From: Elusimicrobia bacterium CG06_land_8_20_14_3_00_38_11
GTDB lineage: Bacteria > Elusimicrobiota > UBA8919
DNA: 8,351 nt
Assembly: GCA_002780205.1 (NCBI GenBank)
Contig: PEVQ01000177.1
Location: 305-8,655, forward strand
Direction: 5' to 3'
Program-made: the position numbers and the translations under genes
Part shown: positions 1 through 6,686 of the stretch, piece after piece
How positions within the stretch are numbered: position 1 is the stretch's first letter
Layout of the letters: each line of letters begins with the position of its first letter
Notes under the pieces: model-generated
What the model was told of the DNA's origin: nothing
The model's database searches: none
What the model saw: the letters and a program-made list of their open reading frames with translations, nothing else

Positions 1-3000
1 GATGATAACAGAGGCAATTTTATATTCAGGGTTCTGGATTTAAACCGAACCGAAGTGCTGAAAATCGGCACAACGAATGTAGCATATCCGCAATTTGTTG
101 AGGTGGATTTTGAAGCGGGAATTTTCAGATTTACCGACGGAAACGGCAACGACAGGGAACCGTTCCCGCAAAATAGTTATGCTACCTCGCCGACAAGGAA
201 TTACATAATTTATACTGAATACAGATACAGGGCAAAAAATTATCTCGTGCGTGCCAATATAGTTCCCCAATCGGAAAAAATCATTATGGATGGTCAGCCG
301 CTAATCAGGGATGTTGACTACTTTTTGGATTACGACTCAGGTTTTATAACATTCTTAAACGAGGAAAAAATAACCGACACTACCGTTATAAATATAACTT
401 ACGAATGGGCGCCGTTCGGAGGACAGATGGACCAGACGGTCGTCGGCACCCGGGTTGAATACGCCCCGTATAACAATTTTTCTTTCGGTTCAACTTTTCT
501 GTATAATTTTCCCGCGAAGCCCCTGACATCCCCGGATGTCCGTTCAACTCCCGAGGGTATTTCCGTCTATGAATTTGACTCAAAGGTCTCATTCAGTGAT
601 TTGCCGCTTCACCCGTCCTTTTCCGGCGAATACGCCTCAAGCGTAAGAAATCCTAACATTTTTGGAAACGCTTTAATTGAAAATATGGAAGGTATTAAAC
701 AGGCGGATACAATGTCGTCCGACGACGATTCATGGAAATATTCGTCCAATATATCCGCCGATGTAACGGCAAACAGTTCTATCTACTGGCTCAATACAGA
801 TGTGAAAAGCGGCGAGATTAATCCGTCGGTTCCTGAAAATGAAAGGGATACCAAGCAGCAGGTTTTGAACATTTCATATAAACTCAATCCGAACAAAGAG
901 GCGTCAATTATTTATTCCATTTCCCGTCTCGGCGTTGATTACACAAAAAAACTTTTTCTGGATTTCTGGCTCAACGGCGATAATTCCGGCGACGATATAA
1001 CATTTTCAATCGGTTCGTTAAACGAAGATGCCGACAACGACGGAGTGATGGAGACCGAGGATAATAACTCCGACGGACTTTTAAATCCCGGCGAGGATAT
1101 TGGTATCCCGTTTCACCATCCTGATGGTTCAATTACAATAATAGGTGCGAATAACGGAAAAATTGACACGGAGGATTTGGACGGCGACGGTGTTTTGAGG
1201 CGTAACGATAACATTCTCGGCAGTTTCAACATGGCAACTTTTACGAATCCCGACGGTGTAATTGGTTTTAATGATGCGAGCGGGACAAATCATACAAGTA
1301 TTGATTGGAGCGGCTGGAAACATTTTATCGTCCCCTTGGGTGATGTAATGACTTGGGAAACTGCGAAACAAATACGCCTTACGGTGAAGTCCCCGCTTGG
1401 CGATTCTTCTTATTGCACTATGCAACTTTCGGATATTTCAATAGTCGGAAACAAATGGGAAAAGCCGACGATTTATCATGGGACGGCACTTTTAACGGAT
1501 GAAATGGTTGCATCCGCCATAAACAACATTGATAACACCGGCTACGGGCCGCTTTATGATTATTTTCCGTCGCTTTACAAAGACCTTTACAATTTTACAA
1601 GTACGGATTTGAAAGATAAAAAAGAGCAGGCGCTTCAATTAAAATATACGCTTGAAAACGGTTCTACCGCTACCACGAAATCCGCTTTTTCCCGTGCGGC
1701 GGATTACTCAAAACACAAGGAATTGACATATTATTTGTGGGGCGGCGGGACTAAAGACGGTATCACGACATCTCCCAAAGGTGCGACATTTATTATTCAG
1801 TTCGGCGCCGACTCCGCATATTACGAGCATAAAATTACACCGAACTGGGCCGGGTGGAAAAAAATTACGCTTCACTTTGTTGATTTGAATAAGGATACAA
1901 AACCGGATACTGTCACCGCGGACGAAGGAACAATGAATATCGTCGGCAATCCGACGCTTACAAACATTTCGCAAATAAAGGTCTTGATAAAAAACGAAAC
2001 CGGCTCAAAAATTGAAAACGGTGAAATATGGCTTGATGAAATTTATTTAGACGAGCCGTGGAAAATTACCGGCTATGCCAACAGGTATAACGCCGATTTT
2101 TCAGTTCCCGATTGGGCGTCCTTCGGCGGAAAATTTAAGTTCGTCAACCGTGATTTCCAGACGCTGACTACCCAGATTTCAAATCAGGATTCCGAAGAGG
2201 TCTCCGGTTATTTCAACATCCCGCAGTTGTGGCTGTTGAAGCCGGAATTTTTAAGATGGATTGGTATGCCTGTGAACACGACAGTTTCAAGAACCGTTAC
2301 CGTGACACCTTCTGCTGTCCAGACCGGCGACCCCAACCTTGTTTCAATTTTGGACGAAGGAAAGGTTACCACAATTTCCGGAAACAGTTCCTCCTCTATA
2401 ACGATACAAAAATTTCCGCGCCTCGGCGCGTCGTATTCACGGGCAATTACCGAGTCAAATCTTTTAATTCGGCGTGATGAAACGAATACGGCAAACGGCA
2501 CTTTTGATTATACGAATCCGCTCAAACTTTATGTGACGCCCAACGACCTTTCAGCGTCTTATTCGCGCTCCGATGCGTTCAGGGGCCGTCCGCTTGACAG
2601 AGCCGCTGATTTTCAGGATTTGTTTAATTTCACAACCAATTGGTATATTCAAACATATACGCAGGATTATTCCGGAAAAACATCTTTTACGCCGACGGGC
2701 TGGCTTGACGACTGGTTCGGGGTAAAACCGTTTGCAAATTTATCGCTAGTGCCCACATATAAGTTTTCCGTCGTCCGTGAGAAAAAGCGGCTAATTGATG
2801 AGATAGCGACGGACTATCCGACGACTGATGCCCAAACCGCCTCGCTTTCAACATCATTCAGAATATTTTCGTGGCTGTCGCCGTCTGCATCCTGTAATTC
2901 CGGAATAACCCAGACATATAATTTGACCGTATCTACCGTTCCGCTTAAAACTAGTGCCACCGGCGAAATCGAAGCAAATACCAAAACGGTCGTCAGGACA

Positions 3001-4098
3001 TCCGGCGGTAATGTTTCTGTCTCGTTGACACCGAGAGATATTGTCAATTTCAAGCCGATAAATTCATTATCATTAAATTCTTCCTTTGAACTTGCCGACG
3101 GCGATAATTACAAGAATGTTGATAAAGAGGAATATGTTTATAATAAATTGTTCGTGAGGGAAAAATTGAGTGAGAAAAATTTGTCGGCGAGAAATATAAT
3201 AACCGGCGTGCGAGAATCTCTCACCCTATCCGACACTGTCCGCGGAAATGCCAGGTATTCGCCGTTTGAATTTTTGGACTTCGGGGGTCGTCTGACGCCG
3301 ATAAAAGCCATCACGACAACATCAGCATATTCCAAGACCGACAGGAAAAGCGAGACCACCGGCACGCAGAGTGAGACGGTAACGCTGAACTGGCCCGATT
3401 TAACCGCGTCCATTCCCGATACCGAAAAATTTTTCTTTATTGAAAAATATGTCTCGGACACGCAGGTCAATTTGAGATATACAAAGCGAACTGCCGACGA
3501 TTATGCGTTTGACGAAAAAACAACATTTTCACAGACAATTTCCAATTCCTACGATTACAGATTCAATTTCATAAGGAAGTTTGACTGCTTTACTTCTTAC
3601 AGCGTTTCCACGAATTTAGGCGAAAATGTTAAACAGAAAAAAATCACCGCCGATGGAAAATCGCAGGCGGCAGCATTTCAGGTCGGATACAGATGGAACG
3701 ATTGGCGGTTCACTCCGAGATACGACTGGAAAAAGGACTTGGAGGTTGACGGAACTCCCAAAACAACGAAGGACTCTCTGAATCAATCCGTTTCGGTGGG
3801 AATAAATTACGATATTTCCAAACCGATAACATGGAAAATTCCGTTTTCTTCAACGGTACTTGACCTCAAAAATCGTTTTACAATGACAAGCAATCTGAAA
3901 TATGCGACCAATACCGACAAAATAGTTGACAGCAATAATACCGATTCGTATTCAATGTCGTTAAGCGGCGATTACACGATTTCCGACAATTTACGAGTCA
4001 ATTTGGGCTCTTCCGGCAGTTACTTTAAAAACAGGAAAAGAAAGCAGGATGATTATTATTCAATGGAAATTTCCTCGTCGCTTACCATTACATTCTAA
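1..4098 (+). CDS. sprA: SprA-like outer-membrane protein (T9SS translocon family), 5'-truncated
   Basis: The frame is open from base 1, so the start lies upstream; the GTG at 55 is merely the first internal start-like codon. About 1365 C-terminal residues are visible, whereas Bacteroidetes SprA has about 2,400. SprA forms the very large outer-membrane barrel through which T9SS cargo crosses. Matches to the family, recalled rather than searched, come in the expected order: a DVDYFLDYDSGFITFL strand pair (289-357), GTRVEYAPYNNFSFGSTF (445-507), GEYASS...IENMEG resembling the family GEFA...IDDFEG (625-693), VGNPTLTNI (1942-1968), and GEIWLDEIYLDEPW resembling EVWVNELRLTDF (2020-2061). Then comes DFSVPDWASFGGKFKF, matching the start of the C-terminal barrel repeats. 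The rest is Ser/Thr/Tyr-rich alternating beta sequence, ending LTITF with a terminal Phe as in barrel proteins. The SprA family call is strong. Actual T9SS function is inferred, because no other T9SS gene is in the window. Confidence 0.85.
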   Translation, partial: DDNRGNFIFRVLDLNRTEVLKIGTTNVAYPQFVEVDFEAGIFRFTDGNGNDREPFPQNSYATSPTRNYIIYTEYRYRAKNYLVRANIVPQSEKIIMDGQPLIRDVDYFLDYDSGFITFLNEEKITDTTVINITYEWAPFGGQMDQTVVGTRVEYAPYNNFSFGSTFLYNFPAKPLTSPDVRSTPEGISVYEFDSKVSFSDLPLHPSFSGEYASSVRNPNIFGNALIENMEGIKQADTMSSDDDSWKYSSNISADVTANSSIYWLNTDVKSGEINPSVPENERDTKQQVLNISYKLNPNKEASIIYSISRLGVDYTKKLFLDFWLNGDNSGDDITFSIGSLNEDADNDGVMETEDNNSDGLLNPGEDIGIPFHHPDGSITIIGANNGKIDTEDLDGDGVLRRNDNILGSFNMATFTNPDGVIGFNDASGTNHTSIDWSGWKHFIVPLGDVMTWETAKQIRLTVKSPLGDSSYCTMQLSDISIVGNKWEKPTIYHGTALLTDEMVASAINNIDNTGYGPLYDYFPSLYKDLYNFTSTDLKDKKEQALQLKYTLENGSTATTKSAFSRAADYSKHKELTYYLWGGGTKDGITTSPKGATFIIQFGADSAYYEHKITPNWAGWKKITLHFVDLNKDTKPDTVTADEGTMNIVGNPTLTNISQIKVLIKNETGSKIENGEIWLDEIYLDEPWKITGYANRYNADFSVPDWASFGGKFKFVNRDFQTLTTQISNQDSEEVSGYFNIPQLWLLKPEFLRWIGMPVNTTVSRTVTVTPSAVQTGDPNLVSILDEGKVTTISGNSSSSITIQKFPRLGASYSRAITESNLLIRRDETNTANGTFDYTNPLKLYVTPNDLSASYSRSDAFRGRPLDRAADFQDLFNFTTNWYIQTYTQDYSGKTSFTPTGWLDDWFGVKPFANLSLVPTYKFSVVREKKRLIDEIATDYPTTDAQTASLSTSFRIFSWLSPSASCNSGITQTYNLTVSTVPLKTSATGEIEANTKTVVRTSGGNVSVSLTPRDIVNFKPINSLSLNSSFELADGDNYKNVDKEEYVYNKLFVREKLSEKNLSARNIITGVRESLTLSDTVRGNARYSPFEFLDFGGRLTPIKAITTTSAYSKTDRKSETTGTQSETVTLNWPDLTASIPDTEKFFFIEKYVSDTQVNLRYTKRTADDYAFDEKTTFSQTISNSYDYRFNFIRKFDCFTSYSVSTNLGENVKQKKITADGKSQAAAFQVGYRWNDWRFTPRYDWKKDLEVDGTPKTTKDSLNQSVSVGINYDISKPITWKIPFSSTVLDLKNRFTMTSNLKYATNTDKIVDSNNTDSYSMSLSGDYTISDNLRVNLGSSGSYFKNRKRKQDDYYSMEISSSLTITF
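946..1467 (+). other. First jelly-roll-like module of the SprA-like protein
   Basis: This protein segment starts KKLFLDFWLNGDNSGDDITF, continues through a WSGWKHFIVPL strand (1306-1338), and ends QLSDISIVGNKW. The same order of elements recurs at 1708-2064, so the two look like diverged copies of one module. The WxGWxxI...PL, xxIRLxV and DIxI pattern is typical of beta-sandwich modules of the carbohydrate-binding type. That is a fold suggestion only; sugar binding is not shown. This copy carries the acidic insert described separately. Confidence 0.5.
1027..1212 (+). other. Asp-rich calcium-loop-like insert
   Basis: Within the first jelly-roll-like module lie runs of the DxDxDG type: DADNDGVMETED with NNSDGLLNPGED (1027-1098), and DTEDLDGDGVLRRNDN (1165-1212). 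The spacing of Asp, Asn and Gly resembles the calcium loops of EF-hand, dockerin and thrombospondin type-3 repeats. Such loops normally fold on binding extracellular calcium, which fits a surface-exposed part of an outer-membrane protein. Calcium binding is inferred from the motif. Confidence 0.55.
1708..2064 (+). other. Second jelly-roll-like module of the SprA-like protein
   Basis: This diverged copy of the module at 946-1467 runs KHKELTYYLWGGG, ATFIIQFGADSAYYEHKI, WAGWKKITLHFVDL (1846-1887), ISQIKVLIKN, GEIWLDEIYLDEPW. It has no acidic loop between its first strands and is therefore shorter. It leads directly into the C-terminal barrel region and contains the GNP and GEIWLDE motifs most diagnostic of SprA. 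Confidence 0.5.
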
Positions 4099-4101
4099 AA
4101 T

Positions 4102-5460
4102 ATGCTGATTACACAGATGAAAAAGACATTTTTAATTTTTAATTTTACATTTTTAATTTTTAATTGTCTTTATGCCTACGATTACATCTCGGAAAAATTA
4201 CACTACGGGAATATTTTTTATCCGCCGGGTGATTTTGAAGAAAACAGAAAATATCCTATTATAGTCAACGATACCGTTCGTCAGTATTTGAAGGATTCCG
4301 AGTCGGAATTTAACCGCCTGCATTCCGACGAAAATAAGTTTTACGAAAAATCCGCCGGCATTTTTTTTCTGAATGCGATTAGTTTTTCGGACCCGTCGGA
4401 TGCCGCGCAAATTTATCTCAAAAAGAAAAAATACGCCGAGCAGGATTTTGCGGCGAATTCCATTTTCTTCTTGCTCAATACTGAAAAAATTTTTGTCGCT
4501 GACGATGAAATTGCCGTTGATTTGCATCTTCACACGATTTATTCCCATGATTCCGTTGCCGACATTAAAAAATTGCTCATTTTTGCCGATAGAAAAGGGC
4601 TTGGCGCGATTGCAATTACCGACCATAACGATTTTGAAGGTGTCCGCCGCGCAAAAAATATAGCAGATGACTTAAAAGCCCGCGGAGTGATAAAAAAGGA
4701 CTTCTTCATAATTCCCGGCGAAGAGATTACTCTTGCTGACGGACACATCAACGCACTTTTTATAAAAACATATATCTATCAAAATATGAGCGTTAGCGAA
4801 ACAATAGCCGAAATTCACCGTCAGGGCGGACTCGCAATTGCTCCGCATCCGGTACAAAAAGGCGAGGTCGGATTGAAACGGATAAGATGTCAAAACTTTG
4901 ATGGCGTTGAACTTTACAGCGGCAGTTCTTTTCTGCCTTACGATTTTTTCCGTCAGACGAAAATCAAAAAAGCAATAAAAAACCAAAATAAGTTTTTACT
5001 TTCATCCTCAAACTCACATTTCTATAAAGGTGCGGCTTATTCAGGTTATGCAATTGTGAAAGTCCAAGAAAAATCAATTGATGGTATAAAAGATGCGTTC
5101 AAAAACGGCGATGTCATGCCAGTTTTAAGCGGAATTTATGTGCCGTATAAATCATTCATAGAATTTCCGCCGGTTTATTCCGCTTATTCCGTTCTATCAC
5201 TTTATGACGATGTAAAGGACCTCGCCGAATTTGTGCTTGCCGAAATTGTGCTGTCGTCAAATATAAAAATCGAAACAAATTATGACGAGCAGGTCCACGA
5301 TACCTTAAATATTATCGGAGTTAAAAAACTGTCCGAAGAAGACAATGAATTAAAAAAACGGATTAAAATATCCTCCGTTTCAGCGACTTACGGGCCCGCA
5401 ATTTTTAGTTATGATTTTGATACAAAAGAAACGGCAACAGCGCTCAAGTTTATGTTCTGA
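4102..5460 (+). CDS. Exported PHP-domain protein (putative metal-dependent phosphoesterase)
   Basis: The product is 452 residues from the ATG at 4102, or 447 from the in-frame ATG at 4117. The latter gives a classic signal peptide: MKK, a Phe/Leu/Ile core, then LYA before YDY, with predicted cleavage after A25. Neither start has a visible SD. The stop of the SprA-like gene lies 3 bases upstream of 4102, so translational coupling is likely. Residues 26-138 match nothing I recognise. The PHP core follows: HLHTIYSHD (H142, H144, H149, D150), AITDHND (D174, H175), PGEEIT (E207, E208), H215 in GHINAL, APHP (H249), and SSNSH (N304, H306). These are the usual metal ligands, except that Asn replaces the Asp of the common GSDxH motif. 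The C-terminal 145 residues are unassigned. PHP proteins hydrolyse phosphoesters, but most such enzymes are cytoplasmic. Here the predicted location is the periplasm or beyond, and the substrate is unknown. Confidence 0.85.
   Translation: MLITQMKKTFLIFNFTFLIFNCLYAYDYISEKLHYGNIFYPPGDFEENRKYPIIVNDTVRQYLKDSESEFNRLHSDENKFYEKSAGIFFLNAISFSDPSDAAQIYLKKKKYAEQDFAANSIFFLLNTEKIFVADDEIAVDLHLHTIYSHDSVADIKKLLIFADRKGLGAIAITDHNDFEGVRRAKNIADDLKARGVIKKDFFIIPGEEITLADGHINALFIKTYIYQNMSVSETIAEIHRQGGLAIAPHPVQKGEVGLKRIRCQNFDGVELYSGSSFLPYDFFRQTKIKKAIKNQNKFLLSSSNSHFYKGAAYSGYAIVKVQEKSIDGIKDAFKNGDVMPVLSGIYVPYKSFIEFPPVYSAYSVLSLYDDVKDLAEFVLAEIVLSSNIKIETNYDEQVHDTLNIIGVKKLSEEDNELKKRIKISSVSATYGPAIFSYDFDTKETATALKFMF
4126..4167 (+). 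repeat. 21-bp tandem duplication in the signal peptide
   Basis: Two adjacent 21-bp units (4126-4146 and 4147-4167) each read ACA-T5-AA-T5-AA followed by TTTT or TTGT. They differ at one base (4166, T to G). In frame they encode TFLIFNF then TFLIFNC, so the hydrophobic core of the signal peptide is a duplicated heptapeptide. Confidence 0.9.
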
Positions 5461-5466
5461 TTTTGC

Positions 5467-5495
5467 TTGACTTTTCCAAAAAATTTTTATAAAAT
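5467..5495 (+). promoter_or_regulatory. Sigma-70-type promoter for gap
   Basis: TTGACT (5467-5472, 5 of 6 to consensus) and TAAAAT (5490-5495, 5 of 6) are separated by exactly 17 bp in the short spacer before gap. An overlapping TATAAA at 5488 gives 15-bp spacing as an alternative. Transcription would start near 5502 and leave a leader of roughly 44 bases. The site implies that gap and pgk are transcribed independently of the envelope genes upstream. Confidence 0.6.
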
Positions 5496-5535
5496 AAAAA
5501 AACTGTAGGTGGCTAATTCGCAAAAATCTTATCAG

Positions 5536-5540
5536 GGAGG
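5536..5540 (+). promoter_or_regulatory. Shine-Dalgarno site of gap
   Basis: GGAGG lies within the purine run AGGGAGGGAG, with 5 bases before the ATG at 5546 counting from the end of GGAGG. It is the strongest ribosome site in the window and fixes the gap start, which also matches the family N-terminus (MKVGINGFGRIGR). Confidence 0.85.
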
Positions 5541-5545
5541 GAGTT

Positions 5546-6592
5546 ATGAAAGTAGGTATCAACGGTTTTGGCAGGATTGGGCGGCTTGTGGCACGGGTGA
5601 TACTGGAAAAAAACAGCAAGAATATAGAACTGGTTGCTGTAAATGATTTGTTTGATGCAAAGACAAATGCGCATCTTCTCAAATATGATTCAGTTCACGG
5701 GCAATTTCCGGGCGATATAAAAGTAACCGCCGACGATGAAATTTCCGTCAACGGTAAAAAAATCAAAGTTCTTAAAAAGAAAGACCCGTCGGAATTACCG
5801 TGGAAAGAATTCGGAGTTGAGATAGTTGTTGAGTCAACCGGACTTTTTACACTGAAAAAGGACGGCGTCAACAAAAAGGGCAAAGAGGTAAAAGGTGCGG
5901 AAAATCACATCACAAAAGGCGGTGCAAAAAAAGTTATAATTTCTGCGCCCGCGGAAGGTGAGGATTTGACAATTGTGCTCGGCGTCAACGGGGATAAATA
6001 TAATTCTAAAAATCACAATGTAATTTCAAACGCTTCCTGCACGACAAATTGTCTTGCTCCTGTGGCAAAGGTATTAAATGATGTGTGGGGAATTGAAAAG
6101 GGGCTGATGACGACGATTCACGCTTACACAAATGACCAGCGGCTTCAAGATATGGCGCATTCTGATATGCGCCGCGCCCGTGCAGCAGCGGTCTCAATGA
6201 TACCGACTTCAACCGGTGCCGCAAAGGCCATCGGGCTTGTGATTCCCGAGTTAAAAGGCAAACTTGACGGCTTCTCTATCCGTGTTCCTTCCCCGAATGT
6301 TTCCGTCGTAGATTTAACGGTTCTTTTGAAGAAAAAAGCCACCGCTGAAGAGATAAATGCTGAAATTAAAAAAGCGGCAGAGGGAAAAATGAAAGGAATT
6401 CTCGGCTATACCGACGAGCCGCTGGTTTCAATTGACTTTAACCACTGCCCGCTGTCGTCAATCTTTGATTCAAAAATAACCAAAGTTATTGACGGCAATT
6501 TTGTGAAAGTTCTTGCATGGTATGATAACGAGTGGGGTTATTCAAACAGGGTAGTTGATTTAATTGAGTTTATGATGAAGAAAGGAATATAA
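5546..6592 (+). CDS. gap: Type I glyceraldehyde-3-phosphate dehydrogenase
   Basis: This cytoplasmic glycolytic enzyme oxidises and phosphorylates glyceraldehyde 3-phosphate to 1,3-bisphosphoglycerate, reducing NAD+. The 348 residues begin with the Rossmann motif INGFGRIGR (5-13). D34 in VAVNDLF is the residue that favours NAD+ over NADP+. The catalytic signature SNASCTTNC places the nucleophile at C165. The partner H192 in TTIHAYTND is 27 residues further on, the same interval as in E. coli GapA. RRARAAAVSMIPTSTGAAKA, VPSPNVSVVDL and YDNEWGYSNRVVDL complete the phosphate- and cofactor-binding set. The protein is somewhat longer than the usual 330-335 because of a Lys/Gly-rich insert around residues 104-117. 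Downstream pgk encodes the next enzyme of the pathway, and the promoter just upstream makes gap the first gene of the unit. Catalytic residues are intact, so an active enzyme is expected. Confidence 0.98.
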   Translation: MKVGINGFGRIGRLVARVILEKNSKNIELVAVNDLFDAKTNAHLLKYDSVHGQFPGDIKVTADDEISVNGKKIKVLKKKDPSELPWKEFGVEIVVESTGLFTLKKDGVNKKGKEVKGAENHITKGGAKKVIISAPAEGEDLTIVLGVNGDKYNSKNHNVISNASCTTNCLAPVAKVLNDVWGIEKGLMTTIHAYTNDQRLQDMAHSDMRRARAAAVSMIPTSTGAAKAIGLVIPELKGKLDGFSIRVPSPNVSVVDLTVLLKKKATAEEINAEIKKAAEGKMKGILGYTDEPLVSIDFNHCPLSSIFDSKITKVIDGNFVKVLAWYDNEWGYSNRVVDLIEFMMKKGI

Positions 6593-6593
6593 C

Positions 6594-6598
6594 GGAGG
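6594..6598 (+). promoter_or_regulatory. SD-like GGAGG stranded upstream of the REP-like element
   Basis: GGAGG begins two bases after the gap stop codon, a normal place for the ribosome site of a closely spaced downstream gene. The pgk ATG is now 88 bases away, with the REP-like element in between. The only start-like codon at good spacing is GTG 6607, out of frame with pgk. I infer it was once the pgk ribosome site. Confidence 0.5.
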
Positions 6599-6609
6599 CA
6601 GTAAGAGTG

Positions 6610-6662
6610 GTAGTTGCCAACCTTGGTTGGCTTATTTTCAGCCGAGCAAGCTCGGCAACTAC
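6610..6662. repeat. Paired REP-like (BIME-like) palindromic element
   Basis: On the + strand, GTAG-TT-GCCAACC-TT-GGTTGGC (6610-6631) forms a perfect 7-bp stem with a TT loop. After a 9-base spacer, the - strand reads GTAG-TT-GCCGAGC-TT-GCTCGGC (6662-6641), the same layout with different inner stem bases. The outer arms GTAGTTGCC (6610-6618) and GGCAACTAC (6654-6662) are also perfectly complementary, so the transcript could fold as two hairpins or as a three-way junction. A GTAG tetranucleotide 5' of a short hairpin is the hallmark of REP sequences mobilised by RAYT (TnpA-REP) transposases. The changed but still paired inner bases argue for selection on structure. The RAYT link is inferred; no such gene is in the window. 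Confidence 0.8.
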
Positions 6663-6686
6663 AAACTACTACTCACTGGTTTTACC

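Noticed and set aside
55..57. GTG as the real start of the SprA-like gene
   Set aside because: The frame is open to base 1 without a stop and the protein is far shorter than family members, so the gene continues upstream of the window.
2229..2477. 82-residue + strand frame inside the SprA-like gene
   Set aside because: It overlaps a well-supported coding frame, has no SD and resembles no protein I recognise.
4198..4626. 142-residue antisense frame opposite the PHP gene
   Set aside because: It is a shadow of the coding strand, with low-complexity Phe/Asn/Ile-rich sequence and no recognisable domain.
5478..5488. A6T5 run before gap as a terminator
   Set aside because: It is an AT-only palindrome overlapping the promoter, with no GC-rich stem, so intrinsic termination is not supported.
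6627..6686. Upstream TTG start that would extend pgk by 20 residues
   Set aside because: The added codons lie in the REP-like element and its right flank, there is no SD at proper spacing, and family members begin at the MSKLTIRD position.
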